DNA of 38,642 nucleotides from Planctomycetota bacterium. GTDB taxonomy: Bacteria; Planctomycetota; Phycisphaerae; WQYP01. The translations under genes were made by a program, and so were the position numbers. The stretch covers positions 1 through 38,642 of the forward strand of contig JAJZJL010000032.1 of the NCBI GenBank assembly GCA_021810145.1, written 5' to 3'. The notes under the pieces were generated by a model. That model worked only from the letters and a program-made list of their open reading frames with translations, was not told the DNA's origin and searched no databases. Below are positions 9,319-17,897 of this stretch, piece by piece. The first letter of the stretch is position 1. Every line of letters starts with the position of its first letter.

Positions 9319-10938
9319 TTATCGTTTCGGTGCCGGCGCTTCGGGTTGCCGCGGGGCCTGCCCGGCTCCTGCTGAGGGAGCCGTGGGCAAACCTTCAATT
9401 TTCTTCCGTGTCAACGGAGAAACATTGGAAAAATTCTTGATTACGTCCACGACCTTCGGTTCGAGTTCCGCGGTGAGTTCGCGCTTCTGGATCAATTCCG
9501 CGCGAACGGCTGAACCCGATGCATTCCAGAAATCCAGAAAATCACGTTCCCATTGACCGATATCTTTCATCGCGACATTATCAAGGAAACCCTGCGTGGC
9601 CGCGTAAATCACCACAATCTGGTCAATGACATCCATGGGCTGATACTGCGGCTGCTTGAGTATTTCCACCATACGCGCACCGCGGTCCAACTGCTTCTGC
9701 GTTGCGGCGTCAAGGTCTGTACCAATCTGGGTAAAGGCTTCCAGGGCGCGATAGGCCGCCAAATCCAACCGCAGCGAAGCCGCAACCTTTTTGTGCTTCA
9801 TCGCCTTGATCTGAGCCGCTCCGCCCACCCGGCTTACGGAAATACCCACGTTAATGGCCGGCCGGACACCGGCGAAAAACAGATCCGGTTCCAGGTAAAT
9901 CTGACCGTCGGTAATACTGATTACATTGGTGGGAATATAGGCTGAAACTTCCCCTTCCTGAGTTTCAATCACCGGAAGAGCCGTTAAAGATCCGCCGCCA
10001 TTTTCCTTGGAAAGTTTGCAGGCCCGTTCCAGCAACCGGCTGTGCAGATAAAACACGTCACCCGGATACGCTTCGCGTCCGGGCGGCCGCCGCAGCAGCA
10101 GGGACAGTTGCCGATAGGCCTGCGCCTGTTTGGAAAGATCATCGTAAACGCACAGTGTCGCCTTGCCCTGCCACATGAAGTGCTCGGCCATCGCGCATCC
10201 GGCATAGGGCGCGATATATTGCAGCGGGGCGGAATCGGATGAGCCCGCAACAACGACGATGGTGTAGTCCATGGCACCGTACCGCTTCAGCACGTCGACC
10301 ACACCGGCCACGGTGGATTCCTTCCCGCCGATGGCCACATACACGCAAATTACTTCATCCGGCGTGCCGGCAAATTTCTTCTGGTTGATAATCGTGTCAA
10401 TGGCAATCGCGGTTTTTCCGGTTTTACGGTCGCCGATAATCAATTCACGCTGGCCGCGGCCGATGGGAATCATCGAGTCAATGGCCTTGACACCGGTTTG
10501 CAGCGGTTCTTTTACCGGCTGCCGATCGGCAATACCGGGGGCAATCACATCGACCTTCCGGCGTTCCGACGTTTGAATGGGTGATCCGCCATCGATCGGC
10601 TGTCCCAGCGCGTTTACCACGCGCCCCAGCAGTTCCCGTCCAACCGGAACGGAAAGCAGTTCGCCGGTGGATTTAACCACATCGCCTTCCTTAACGCGTG
10701 AGCAGTCACCGAAAATAACCGCACCGACAGTCTCTTCCTCAAGGTTAAATACCTGCCCGTATATGTCATTGCCGAAATCAAGCATTTCTCCAGCCATGGC
10801 ATTGGACAAGCCATAGATACGGGCAATACCATCGCCGACTTCAATGACCTTACCAACCTGACTGACGTCAAGCCGATCTTCAAAACTGGCAATTTCTCTT
10901 TCCAGTACCGACGCTATTTCATCAACTTTAAATTTCAT
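9319..10938 (-). CDS. atpA: F-type ATP synthase subunit alpha
   Basis: This 539-residue non-catalytic F1 subunit has the P-loop GDRKTGKT (residues 169-176), VYDDLSKQA as Walker B, and the arginine finger in ISVSRVGG (R370). Two details stand out. The usual VAIGQKxS segment reads VAIGGKES (about residues 202-208), losing the glutamine. There is also a C-terminal extension after about residue 518 rich in Ala, Pro and Gly ([20 protein letters not shown]), which looks disordered and goes beyond typical members of about 500-510 residues. The start codon is ATG 10938. Position between atpH and atpG is the standard order. Confidence 0.97.
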   Translation of the reverse strand: MKFKVDEIASVLEREIASFEDRLDVSQVGKVIEVGDGIARIYGLSNAMAGEMLDFGNDIYGQVFNLEEETVGAVIFGDCSRVKEGDVVKSTGELLSVPVGRELLGRVVNALGQPIDGGSPIQTSERRKVDVIAPGIADRQPVKEPLQTGVKAIDSMIPIGRGQRELIIGDRKTGKTAIAIDTIINQKKFAGTPDEVICVYVAIGGKESTVAGVVDVLKRYGAMDYTIVVVAGSSDSAPLQYIAPYAGCAMAEHFMWQGKATLCVYDDLSKQAQAYRQLSLLLRRPPGREAYPGDVFYLHSRLLERACKLSKENGGGSLTALPVIETQEGEVSAYIPTNVISITDGQIYLEPDLFFAGVRPAINVGISVSRVGGAAQIKAMKHKKVAASLRLDLAAYRALEAFTQIGTDLDAATQKQLDRGARMVEILKQPQYQPMDVIDQIVVIYAATQGFLDNVAMKDIGQWERDFLDFWNASGSAVRAELIQKRELTAELEPKVVDVIKNFSNVSPLTRKKIEGLPTAPSAGAGQAPRQPEAPAPKR

Positions 10939-11025
10939 CTTATCACCTTGACGTTACTTCGCCTTAACATTGAATTCTTTGCCAAACGTTTGGATACCGC
11001 CCGTTTTTCCGCCTTATTCATCTCT

Positions 11026-11619
11026 TCAGGCCTGCAAGGTTCCGCCTTGTTTAACCCCGGTCAACAAACCGCGGTGCAACTGGGACTTCATGGCCTGCAA
11101 ACGGCGCTTCACGGAACCATCAATAAACATATCTCCAATTTTCAACTGCACGCCCCCCAGCAGTGACGCATCCACGCTGGCGGTCAGATCAATCTGCCGC
11201 CCGAGGCTGCGGCCCGCCACCTCCGCAATACGCTGACGTTCATCGGCGGGCAAGGGATGAGCGGAAATAATGTCAATGCTCAGGCGGTTTGCGCGGTCGC
11301 GCTGCACGGAACCAAAAGCCACGGTAAATTCCTTCAGGATATCCAGCCGATCCCGCCGCGCCATGGCTTGCAGTACCGCAAGCGTCAACGCATTAACCGA
11401 TCCGCCCACGGCCGATTCAAGGACTTTTAATTTTTCCGTGGTATTAATGGTGGCTGCCTTCAGGAACACTTCCAGCCGCGGAACGGCGGTCAGCAACGCG
11501 CCGATCGATTCAACATCGGCCAGCACGTCCGCCATTTGACCGGATCGCTGCGCCGAGTCATAAAGCGCCGTCGCGTATACCCGCCCAATGGCCATGTATT
11601 GCGATTCTTTTTGTTCCAT
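11026..11619 (-). CDS. atpH: F-type ATP synthase subunit delta
   Basis: This 197-residue protein is the peripheral stalk connector at the top of F1. It begins with a helical bundle (IGRVYATALYDSAQ at about residues 11-24, the typical RYAxALxxxA motif) and has the family's C-terminal PLPADERQRIAE and VDASLLGGVQLKIGDMFIDGSV (shown here in overlapping pieces: LLGGVQLKIGD, then FIDGSV). The gene sits between atpF and atpA as expected, 87 bp before atpA. The first ATG (11619) gives a short MEQKESQY leader before the domain; a start at residue 9 is also possible. Confidence 0.93.
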   Translation of the reverse strand: MEQKESQYMAIGRVYATALYDSAQRSGQMADVLADVESIGALLTAVPRLEVFLKAATINTTEKLKVLESAVGGSVNALTLAVLQAMARRDRLDILKEFTVAFGSVQRDRANRLSIDIISAHPLPADERQRIAEVAGRSLGRQIDLTASVDASLLGGVQLKIGDMFIDGSVKRRLQAMKSQLHRGLLTGVKQGGTLQA

Positions 11620-11662
11620 ACCAGTCTACCCAATCAATCCATGCGGTCATGCCGCCGGATTG

Positions 11663-12319
11663 TTAATTCATGGTGCCGGACAACTGAGCCAGCGATTCGT
11701 CCAGAAGTTTCCGCTGATCATTCGCATTGATCTCGCGCCCGATGATCCGGGAGGCGATTTCCACACTGAACTCCGCCGCCCGATTGGCAATGTCCGTCAA
11801 AGCCTGCTGTTTTGCCACATCAATATCCCGCAGAGCCTGATCTTTCAATGCCCGCGATTCCGCTTCCGCGCGCTGCCGGATTAAATCGGCCGCTTTCGCG
11901 GCATCCGCCTTCGCCTGCTGCAGTTGCTGCGCCGCCTGGCGTTGCACTTCAGCGATTTTTTCTTCCAACTGTTTGCGGGTCTGTTCCACTTGCGCCTGTG
12001 CATCGGCGGCGGCTTGAATGCTGTCACGAATGGCGTTTTCCCGGCTCTTTAAGCCCTCGATCAGCGGACGCCAGGCATATTTGCTTAACACTGCCAGCAG
12101 GGCTACAAAAATCAGCAGCGTAATCAGCGCCATTCCGGCATTAATGGACATCAGAGTTGCCCCGGCATTGCCGCCACCGCCACCACCGGAGGTAGCCGCA
12201 TGTGCCATACCGCAGGAGCCGCTGATGGCCAAAGCCGCAACAACCGTCAACAACCGAAACGGGGCACGCCTGTGCCGCTTCGCGCTAGCCGATTTTTCTG
12301 AAATATATTTCATAAGCAT
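11663..12319 (-). CDS. atpF: F-type ATP synthase subunit b, with N-terminal signal-like extension
   Basis: This 218-residue peripheral stalk protein has a transmembrane helix at about residues 60-80 (INAGMALITLLIFVALLAVL), followed by the conserved YAWRPLIEGLKSRE and a long charged coiled coil rich in Ala, Gln and Glu to about residue 200. Ahead of this lies an unusual extension: a basic stretch (residues 9-22), a hydrophobic core LLTVVAALAISG, an Ala-x-Ala-like site (GMAHA) and a Gly-rich linker. It looks like a cleavable signal peptide, a trait I associate with planctomycete AtpF. GAGGT precedes two close ATGs (12319 and 12313), so the exact start is open. Confidence 0.93.
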   Translation of the reverse strand: MLMKYISEKSASAKRHRRAPFRLLTVVAALAISGSCGMAHAATSGGGGGGNAGATLMSINAGMALITLLIFVALLAVLSKYAWRPLIEGLKSRENAIRDSIQAAADAQAQVEQTRKQLEEKIAEVQRQAAQQLQQAKADAAKAADLIRQRAEAESRALKDQALRDIDVAKQQALTDIANRAAEFSVEIASRIIGREINANDQRKLLDESLAQLSGTMN

Positions 12320-12446
12320 ACATACCTCTATGCCTCAAAGCCGATTGACATATCGCCCACCAGCGTTTTTGGCTGATCGCTGCCTCAACGGCCAAGTCCG
12401 CCCGCCGCAACGGGAACGCCATAGCCGAACAGGACAGAGCACCGGA

Positions 12447-12749
12447 TTACAGACCGCCGTTGCGAATCAGAACGATCATTACCAGCACCAGCAGAAGGAA
12501 GGTAAAACCTTCGATAATGGCCGCCGCCAGAAAGAATTGCGTCCGAATGGTATTGATCAGTTCCGGTTGCCGAGCTGTGGCTTCGCACATGCTTCCGCCG
12601 ATGGCACCTACGCCGGCACCCGCTCCACCGACACCGGCTCCACCGCCGATAAGCGCGCCGGCAATTTCAACGGCCTGGGTCAATTCGTGCATGGAGTGAA
12701 CACTGTGCATGACCACCACATGGCCGGTTTGTACTGTTGTTGGATCCAT
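12447..12749 (-). CDS. atpE: F-type ATP synthase subunit c
   Basis: This 100-residue ring subunit has two transmembrane hairpin helices. Helix 1 carries the glycine packing motif (GGGAGVGGAGAGVGAIGG, about residues 35-52), the polar loop is ARQPE (59-63), and helix 2 has the ion-carrying glutamate E80 in LAAAIIEGFTF. The helix 1 glutamine and the residues after the glutamate expected in sodium-binding rings are not seen, so proton coupling is more likely. A leader of about 24 residues precedes helix 1 and contains four histidines; it is longer than in most bacteria. AGGAG lies 9 bp before ATG 12749. Confidence 0.95.
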   Translation of the reverse strand: MDPTTVQTGHVVVMHSVHSMHELTQAVEIAGALIGGGAGVGGAGAGVGAIGGSMCEATARQPELINTIRTQFFLAAAIIEGFTFLLLVLVMIVLIRNGGL

Positions 12750-12820
12750 TTGATAAAACTCCTGTTGCCTTAAACCTTCTATAGTCCATAATCACGCCGC
12801 CACACTGCGGCGCATAACAA

Positions 12821-13810
12821 TCAATGTTCAGCCGACATCGCTTCAGCAATATACGCGGCACTTAACAGCGTGAAGATATACGCCTGAAGAAACGCCTCCA
12901 GCAGGTGCAGAGCCTCAAAGGCCGTACCGAATAAAATTACCGGCACGCCTGTAACGGTCCGGATAAAGTAGCCGCCGAACGAAAATATAATGCTCACCAG
13001 CACCGCCACCACCAGCGGTCCGGACATCATTACCGCGAACAACCGCATGCACAAAGCCAGCGGCTTTACAAATGTTCCCAGCAACTCCAGCACAAACATC
13101 AGCGGCCAGATCACCCACGGTACGCCAGGCGGAACAATGTGCTTCAAATATTTCGCCACACCCACCACCGCCGCCACCGGCCACGCTCTGGCGGGGCCGC
13201 CGTGCGCTGCCGCCGCCATATCGGTGCCATGCGAGGCGCCATGATCTTCATGGCCATGCGCAGGGTGCGGCCGCCGCGCCGTACGGATAAATTCTGAAAT
13301 TCCCGATACATGTACGATTACAAACGTACAAACCGCCAATGTTGCGGTCACCGTTAAATCACCCGTTGCGCCACCCCAGAATTCCGCAATGTGCGTTCCA
13401 AAAGCGGCGTTAAAAAGCTCAATACATTCATCAACCGGCAACATTCCGAGCAAATCAGCGAACAAAATGAAGAAAAACGCCGTCCATAGATATGGCGTAA
13501 AGGTTGCGGCCCACTTGCCGAGCATGGGTTCAAAGGTATCGCGTTGCAGGAACAGCAGCAGTGCTTCAAAGAAATTTCGAAATCCCGTGGGCACCGGCTT
13601 GGTTTTCAGCCGCCGTGCCATGGTCGGAAAAATCGTCAGCATCAGGCCGGCCGAAAGCAGGAGCATCAACACGTGATTGTTGAAATAAAAGCTTTGACCA
13701 AACAGATGAAACAACGGCTTGGGATATAAGTTATGCGCAACGGTCCCATTCAGGACATCAATCTTGGCCAGACCACTGGGTCTGATGGCATTGGGCAGCA
13801 TAAAGACCAT
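12821..13810 (-). CDS. atpB: F-type ATP synthase subunit a
   Basis: This 329-residue membrane subunit forms the proton half-channels. The essential arginine is R256 in KPLALCMRLFAVMMSG, although the usual RLFGN asparagine is replaced (RLFAV). The C-terminal helix AFLQAYIFTLLSAAYI matches the conserved Q-Y-x-F-x-x-L segment. A loop at about residues 180-205, before the helix KYLKHIVPPGVPW, contains six or seven histidines in about 25 residues (PHPAHGHEDHGASHG), an insertion not found in E. coli. It is the first F0 structural gene after atpI; a 150-bp gap upstream contains a stem-loop. Confidence 0.95.
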   Translation of the reverse strand: MVFMLPNAIRPSGLAKIDVLNGTVAHNLYPKPLFHLFGQSFYFNNHVLMLLLSAGLMLTIFPTMARRLKTKPVPTGFRNFFEALLLFLQRDTFEPMLGKWAATFTPYLWTAFFFILFADLLGMLPVDECIELFNAAFGTHIAEFWGGATGDLTVTATLAVCTFVIVHVSGISEFIRTARRPHPAHGHEDHGASHGTDMAAAAHGGPARAWPVAAVVGVAKYLKHIVPPGVPWVIWPLMFVLELLGTFVKPLALCMRLFAVMMSGPLVVAVLVSIIFSFGGYFIRTVTGVPVILFGTAFEALHLLEAFLQAYIFTLLSAAYIAEAMSAEH

Positions 13811-13839
13811 ACGTTTTTCAATCCGACTGCGGTTCTCGT

Positions 13840-13870
13840 CCCGAAATCAGCCCGCCAGAGCTGATTCGGG
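13840..13870 (-). repeat. Intra-operon stem-loop between atpI and atpB
   Basis: CCCGAAATCAGC and GCTGATTCGGG pair over 11 bp with one bulged A around an 8-nt loop. There is no T-tract, so this is less likely to be a terminator than an mRNA processing or stability element that could adjust the ratio of atpZI to the structural subunits. Confidence 0.5.
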
Positions 13871-13960
13871 CCAAAACTTTTACCCTAAAACACGTCCGGC
13901 GTCAATGCCGGAGGCTATAAAATCGTCCCGCGCGTCACACAACGCACAGATATCAAAGCA

Positions 13961-14389
13961 TCACACTTTTGAGTGTTTAATCACCCACGAAGACACTACA
14001 CTTTCAGCAATCAGCAGCACAAAATAAAACGCCGCCAGCCAAAGCAATACCACCGTTTTATGCAATTGCACCGGGGCCATCGCAATAACGATAATCGCCC
14101 CCAGCGCCACGCCCACCAACCGCGTCATATTCGCCAAAACGGCACAGCGCAACAGCAAAATCGCGCCCTGCCCGATCAGCACCACCATCGGCAGCACCGC
14201 CAGAAGTCCCACCACCACGCTTACCAGACCCGCCGCAAGCATCTCACGCATATACAACGGGCGATGCAACAATGGCAGAATCAGCATCGCCAGAACCATC
14301 GCCGCGCCGGTTGCCACCAGCGGCGTGATAGCCAAACCCAGCCGGAGCCAGGAATTGCGAATCGCAGGTATTTCCGCCTGATCAGTCAT
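13961..14389 (-). CDS. atpI: ATP synthase subunit I-like membrane protein
   Basis: This 142-residue protein has four hydrophobic segments (about residues 14-37, 48-72, 85-101 and 107-130) and little else, matching the small ATP synthase I family proteins that precede atpB and are thought to help c-ring assembly. The identification relies on position and topology, since this family diverges quickly. ATG 14389 overlaps the stop of the preceding atpZ gene (ATGACTGA arrangement), which indicates translational coupling, and AAGGG lies upstream within that gene. The longer frame from 14449 would overlap atpZ by 68 bp and is not favoured. Confidence 0.75.
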   Translation of the reverse strand: MTDQAEIPAIRNSWLRLGLAITPLVATGAAMVLAMLILPLLHRPLYMREMLAAGLVSVVVGLLAVLPMVVLIGQGAILLLRCAVLANMTRLVGVALGAIIVIAMAPVQLHKTVVLLWLAAFYFVLLIAESVVSSWVIKHSKV

Positions 14390-14780
14390 CCGAATCAGTG
14401 CCCTTATGAGAAACTTCTTTGGAGTCGGTCTTGCCGGCTTTGTTCGCATTACCGTCCAGGTGCAGCAACATTTTGATCTGGAGATACAAATCTCCGATCA
14501 CCGCTATGCAGATCATCACGACCGTTGCCACGCCGTGCCAGTGGAACTTGCCGTCCAGCCATTGGCCGACGAGGCCGAAAATCAATACCACCGCAAGAAA
14601 TTCAATTCCCATGGAGGTAAAACGGCGCAACCCCGAAGCCCGCGATGCGGGACTTTCCTGCCCGGTTGGCTTTTCCGATGACGCGCCGGTTAATTTATTG
14701 GTCGCATGAAGTTCCAGACGATCCAACGCCGATTTAGCGCCGCCTGATTTCGTTTCCTTCATCGGCTCATTTTGTACCAT
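14382..14780 (-). CDS. atpZ: AtpZ/AtpI-type ATP synthase accessory protein
   Basis: This 132-residue protein has an N-terminal polar half (residues 1-52), then two transmembrane helices with MGIEFLAVVLIFGLVGQWLD (about 57-76) and a second at about 83-103, then a charged tail. The G-x-x-x-D between helices and the overall shape match the AtpZ family (PF09527) found at the head of F-ATPase operons, where it is proposed to act in magnesium or calcium transport or enzyme assembly. It is the first gene of the operon; the predicted promoter is just upstream. A second ATG at 14762 is a possible alternative start. Confidence 0.8.
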   Translation of the reverse strand: MVQNEPMKETKSGGAKSALDRLELHATNKLTGASSEKPTGQESPASRASGLRRFTSMGIEFLAVVLIFGLVGQWLDGKFHWHGVATVVMICIAVIGDLYLQIKMLLHLDGNANKAGKTDSKEVSHKGTDSDD

Positions 14781-14807
14781 GGCCGCTACCGTCCACCAAC
14801 CGCATCC

Positions 14808-14836
14808 TTTGTACTATTTTTCACAAAGTCTGTCAA
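14808..14836 (-). promoter_or_regulatory. Sigma70-type promoter of the ATP synthase operon
   Basis: On the minus strand TTGACA (14836-14831) is a perfect -35 box, followed after exactly 17 bp by TACAAA (14813-14808) as a -10 box with 4 of 6 matches. It would start transcription near 14801, giving a leader of about 20 nt before the atpZ ATG at 14780. I see no other promoter of this quality in the window. Confidence 0.7.
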
Positions 14837-15026
14837 GCCCACGCGAAGGTCCGCGCGGCCAAGCGGGGGCGGCTTTCGCATCGATTGCCGGGCGGCAAGC
14901 AGTCCGACCGCCGGCACATTTCATCGCACGTTCCAACTCGTTGGGTTCGCAAGTGCGATTACGGATCGGTACGGTCGATACTGACGATATTTTCCATACG
15001 GAAAGCCCTGATACCCCTGTTTTCAG

Positions 15027-16049
15027 CTAGGCAAAATGGGCCAGCCACCGCCGCACAGGGCGTGGGGAATGGCGATAAATAATGCGAGCAAAGTAACGCG
15101 ACCGCGTCAGACGATTGTCCATTTGATCAATAAGCCGAAATGTTGAATTCAGTTCCATTGCCTCCGCGGCAATTGCGCCCCAACGTTTACGAAATTCTTC
15201 GCCGTGCAATTCCTGCCGGTCGTGGGCTGCATCCAGCAAAGCTTCGTAGGCACGGCAAACCAGCCCGGGCACGCGCGGATCGGCTGCAAGATCAGACACG
15301 GTGAATTCCGTATGTCGCAATTTCTTATCGAGAAATTGTTCACCGTACGAATCGATGGCATGCTGATTTCCCGGCGGAATCGGCAATCCCAGCCCGGCGG
15401 CGATGCGCTCCAAGCCGGCTCCCGGATTGGCCATCACACGGTCGAAATCCACCACTACTGCCGGTTTTCCCGCCAGCACCGTCTCGATTGCCCCAATGTG
15501 GTACACCAGCCACATCAGATGCAAATGCGTCGGGCTGCACCCCACGCCAAAATGCGGGCTGCCGCGGATCACTGAGGCCACCACACTTAACGGGTTTCGC
15601 AACGCAATTACATAATAATCCCGGCAGTTCGCCTGTTTGAACGCTTCCATCCACAGCCAACTCATCCGGCCCATCTGCGGATTTTTACACCCCCATATCC
15701 CCCTTGCGGTGTTGCTGACTCGGCGGTTTACCAGGTCCGTGGCTTCGGCCAGAAGTTCTTGATATTGCTGGCCCCGCCAGTCCTCCCGGGGCAGCAGTTG
15801 CAGGCCGTACCAGGAAAGGTTATGAGCCGCCAGACCGCGGGCACATAAATCAATGATCCGCAGGTCTTCCCAAAACCCCTTGGGATTGGCTGAATCGGCG
15901 GCGCGATGGTCCTCGGGCTTCCCCAAGTCCACATTCAAGCATTCCAAAGCCCGAGTAATGGCGCTGGTTCCGCTGCGCGGCGGACCTAGAACCGCTACCA
16001 CTGCGGGTCGGCGCGCATCAACAGCGCTGGTTGCTTTCAAGTTTTTCAT
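15027..16049 (-). CDS. Sulfotransferase family protein
   Basis: This 340-residue protein has VLGPPRSGTSAITRAL at about residues 19-34, the PAPS 5'-phosphosulfate loop, then ADSANPKGFWED (about 51-62), WGCKNPQM (about 118-125) and VIALRNPLSVVAS (about 146-158), where R and S of the RNPxxxxxS pattern bind the 3'-phosphate. It has no signal peptide or membrane segment. The ADSANPKGFWED stretch resembles TADTSNPRGYFELE in the short protein at 191-760, so they are probably related. It lies at the edge of the glycan locus, so sulfation of a polysaccharide precursor or glycolipid is a reasonable inference. ATG 16049 is the start; no strong Shine-Dalgarno site is seen. Confidence 0.8.
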   Translation of the reverse strand: MKNLKATSAVDARRPAVVAVLGPPRSGTSAITRALECLNVDLGKPEDHRAADSANPKGFWEDLRIIDLCARGLAAHNLSWYGLQLLPREDWRGQQYQELLAEATDLVNRRVSNTARGIWGCKNPQMGRMSWLWMEAFKQANCRDYYVIALRNPLSVVASVIRGSPHFGVGCSPTHLHLMWLVYHIGAIETVLAGKPAVVVDFDRVMANPGAGLERIAAGLGLPIPPGNQHAIDSYGEQFLDKKLRHTEFTVSDLAADPRVPGLVCRAYEALLDAAHDRQELHGEEFRKRWGAIAAEAMELNSTFRLIDQMDNRLTRSRYFARIIYRHSPRPVRRWLAHFA

Positions 16050-16250
16050 TCAATCCTTCCCCGTTGCTGAGCCCTTATTGGGCCCGGTCGATGCAGTTAT
16101 CGGCCTTCCACCGCGGCAAGCAGCGAGCCATTTAATCCAGTCATGCATATGCCGCCTGCAACTAAACGCAGCAATTGCCGCAAAGTTACACTGTTTCAGT
16201 ATTGGCAGCAGGGATCAGTAGATTCAGTATTGGTCGGTGGAGACAGGAGT

Positions 16251-16302
16251 TAGCATTTAGCATTTAGCATTTAGCATTTAGCATTTAGCATTTGGCATTT
16301 GG
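16251..16302. repeat. Heptamer tandem repeat (TAGCATT)n
   Basis: Six consecutive TAGCATT units, one TGGCATT and a partial unit cover 52 bp without indels. The unit is the reverse complement of AATGCTA, the unit of the array at 16441-16538. It lies in the 527-bp gap between the sulfotransferase and glycosyltransferase genes. Confidence 0.95.
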
Positions 16303-16332
16303 ATTGGACGCACCGGGATGGAATATGGAATG

Positions 16333-16367
16333 CAGAACCTGGAACCTGGAACCTGGAATCTGGGATA
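16333..16367. repeat. Heptamer tandem repeat (TGGAACC)n
   Basis: Five 7-bp units in register (CAGAACC, TGGAACC, TGGAACC, TGGAATC, TGGGATA) lie between the two larger heptamer arrays. The unit sequence differs from theirs but the period is the same. Confidence 0.85.
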
Positions 16368-16440
16368 CAGAGCCTCGAGGCCTGTCCTGGCGCAGGGATG
16401 GAATCTGATGCGACCCGGCTGGAGCCCGCGTAAATTGCCC

Positions 16441-16538
16441 CATGCCAAATGCCCCATGCCAAATGCTAAATGCTAAATGCTCAGTGCCCCACGCCAAATG
16501 CTCAATGCTAAATGCTCAATTCTCAATGCCCAATACCC
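16441..16538. repeat. Degenerate heptamer array (AATGCYM)n
   Basis: Fourteen consecutive 7-bp units stay in register over 98 bp: for example CATGCCA, AATGCCC, AATGCTA, AATGCTC, AATTCTC, AATGCCC, AATACCC. The core is the reverse complement of the TAGCATT array at 16251-16302, so the two form a large imperfect inverted repeat with an arm spacing of about 140 bp. The array reads open in several frames, but as low-complexity peptides, not as a gene. Confidence 0.92.
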
Positions 16539-16576
16539 CCCCCTGCTGCGGCGGCTTTTTCACCGCCTGCCCTGGC

Positions 16577-17884
16577 CTAACTTCCCAGTCGCTTTCGCAC
16601 AATCTCCACATACTGCTTTGCCTGCCGGGATAAACTGAAATGTTCAAGCGCCCGTTGCCGCCCCGCCGCCCCCATGGCCAGCCATTTTTCCCGCTCACCC
16701 AAGGCCCGAATCAGCCCGGCTCGAAATCCCGCCACCGTCGGCTCATGAATGTGCCAACCAGTCACACCATCAACCACCGTTTCCGCTGGCCCACCCAGCG
16801 CGTGCACCAGAACCGGCTTGCCCATCATCATGGCTTCCACGACGGATAATCCAAAAGATTCCGCACCAAGGTATGCATTGATGGCGACATCGATGGCCCC
16901 ATAATAACGTTCCGGGTCCGGTACGTTACCAATTAAATGCAGGCGGTCAGCTAAACCCAGCCGCTGCGCAAGCGCCCGCAGTTCATCACCGAATTCACCC
17001 TCCATCGGTCCGCCAAGCAATAACAAGTGCGTATTGTGATAAGCCTCCGGCAATTGAGCCATAGCCTCCAGAACAACAGCTTGGCCTTTTTCCCGCTCCA
17101 GCCGAGCGACGACGCCCAGCACAACAGCATCCGGAGGGCAGCCAAGCTGCTCGCGGGGAATGACTGCGGCGACCGCTGGTTTGAAGCGGCCCTCGTCCGC
17201 GCCAAGGTATAACACCTCCGGACGGACAGGCCCGGTACCGAGCTTCGACGCGGTATGGATGCTGTTGGCGAGCGGCAAGACATTCCAGCGCCGAAGCGTG
17301 TGTTGTATTAGCCTGCGGTTCATGCCAAAGGGGTAGTTACCCAGTACGCCCGAAACTTCCCAGATGCAGGGAATGCCGACATCAGAAGCCGCCATGGCGG
17401 CCAAGGGCATCAAATTAGGCCATAACACGTGAACAGCCGTTGCCCGAAGCTCAGCCAGAGCGCTCGCCAAACTGCGCCTGGCCGCTGTGCTGAAATGACG
17501 GGTTTGTAATTGCAATAGCAATTTGCTGGCCAGCCCCCCGCGCAGGGCAGGAGGCGGTACAACATTCAACACCCGCACATCGAACCCCAGCCCCCGTAGA
17601 TATTCCGAAAATTGCGCCGAGCGCAGCGACACAAATACCGGCGCGATCCCCATTTCCTGAACCGCGGTAGTCAAGCCCCTCACGGCCTGGGCAACACCTC
17701 CATCCTCGTCACCGGCGATGATCCAAGCGATGCGGATATTGTGATTTTCGCTCTGCGTAGCCAGAAAAGCACCATTGGCCGTAAACACTACTTCCTGTTT
17801 GATGTTACTCCACTGTTGCGACACCGACAAGCCTGAACCACAGGGGGGGAGCGTGGGTCGTGTCCTTGCCACGCCACCACCCAT
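16577..17884 (-). CDS. Glycosyltransferase family 4-type (GT-B)
   Basis: The core domain starts at RIAWIIAGDEDGGVAQAV (near residue 51 of the 435-residue frame), the usual GT-B opening with a Gly-rich acceptor loop. The C-terminal half has VARLEREKGQ, LLLLGGPMEGE and the E-x7-E motif ESFGLSVVEAMMMGKPVL, which binds the nucleotide-sugar. The N-terminal 32-50 residues look untranslated: GTG 17788 with AGGAA just upstream is a better start than ATG 17884, giving about 403 residues and removing most of the overlap with the divergent flippase gene. It should add a sugar to a lipid-linked or soluble acceptor in the cytoplasm; the sugar is unknown. Confidence 0.85.
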   Translation of the reverse strand: MGGGVARTRPTLPPCGSGLSVSQQWSNIKQEVVFTANGAFLATQSENHNIRIAWIIAGDEDGGVAQAVRGLTTAVQEMGIAPVFVSLRSAQFSEYLRGLGFDVRVLNVVPPPALRGGLASKLLLQLQTRHFSTAARRSLASALAELRATAVHVLWPNLMPLAAMAASDVGIPCIWEVSGVLGNYPFGMNRRLIQHTLRRWNVLPLANSIHTASKLGTGPVRPEVLYLGADEGRFKPAVAAVIPREQLGCPPDAVVLGVVARLEREKGQAVVLEAMAQLPEAYHNTHLLLLGGPMEGEFGDELRALAQRLGLADRLHLIGNVPDPERYYGAIDVAINAYLGAESFGLSVVEAMMMGKPVLVHALGGPAETVVDGVTGWHIHEPTVAGFRAGLIRALGEREKWLAMGAAGRQRALEHFSLSRQAKQYVEIVRKRLGS

Positions 17885-17897
17885 CGCGCATCATGTA

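Noticed and set aside
13973..14476. 167-residue plus-strand frame opposite atpI and atpZ
   Set aside because: His/Gln/Arg-rich antisense shadow of two real membrane protein genes.
16271..16497. Small ORFs (63-70 residues) reading through the heptamer repeats
   Set aside because: They consist of repeat translation (for example NAKC/HLAF-like words) and have no ribosome site.
16251..16538. CRISPR array in the heptamer region
   Set aside because: Units are 7 bp with no spacers, so this is a minisatellite and not a CRISPR array. No cas gene is present.
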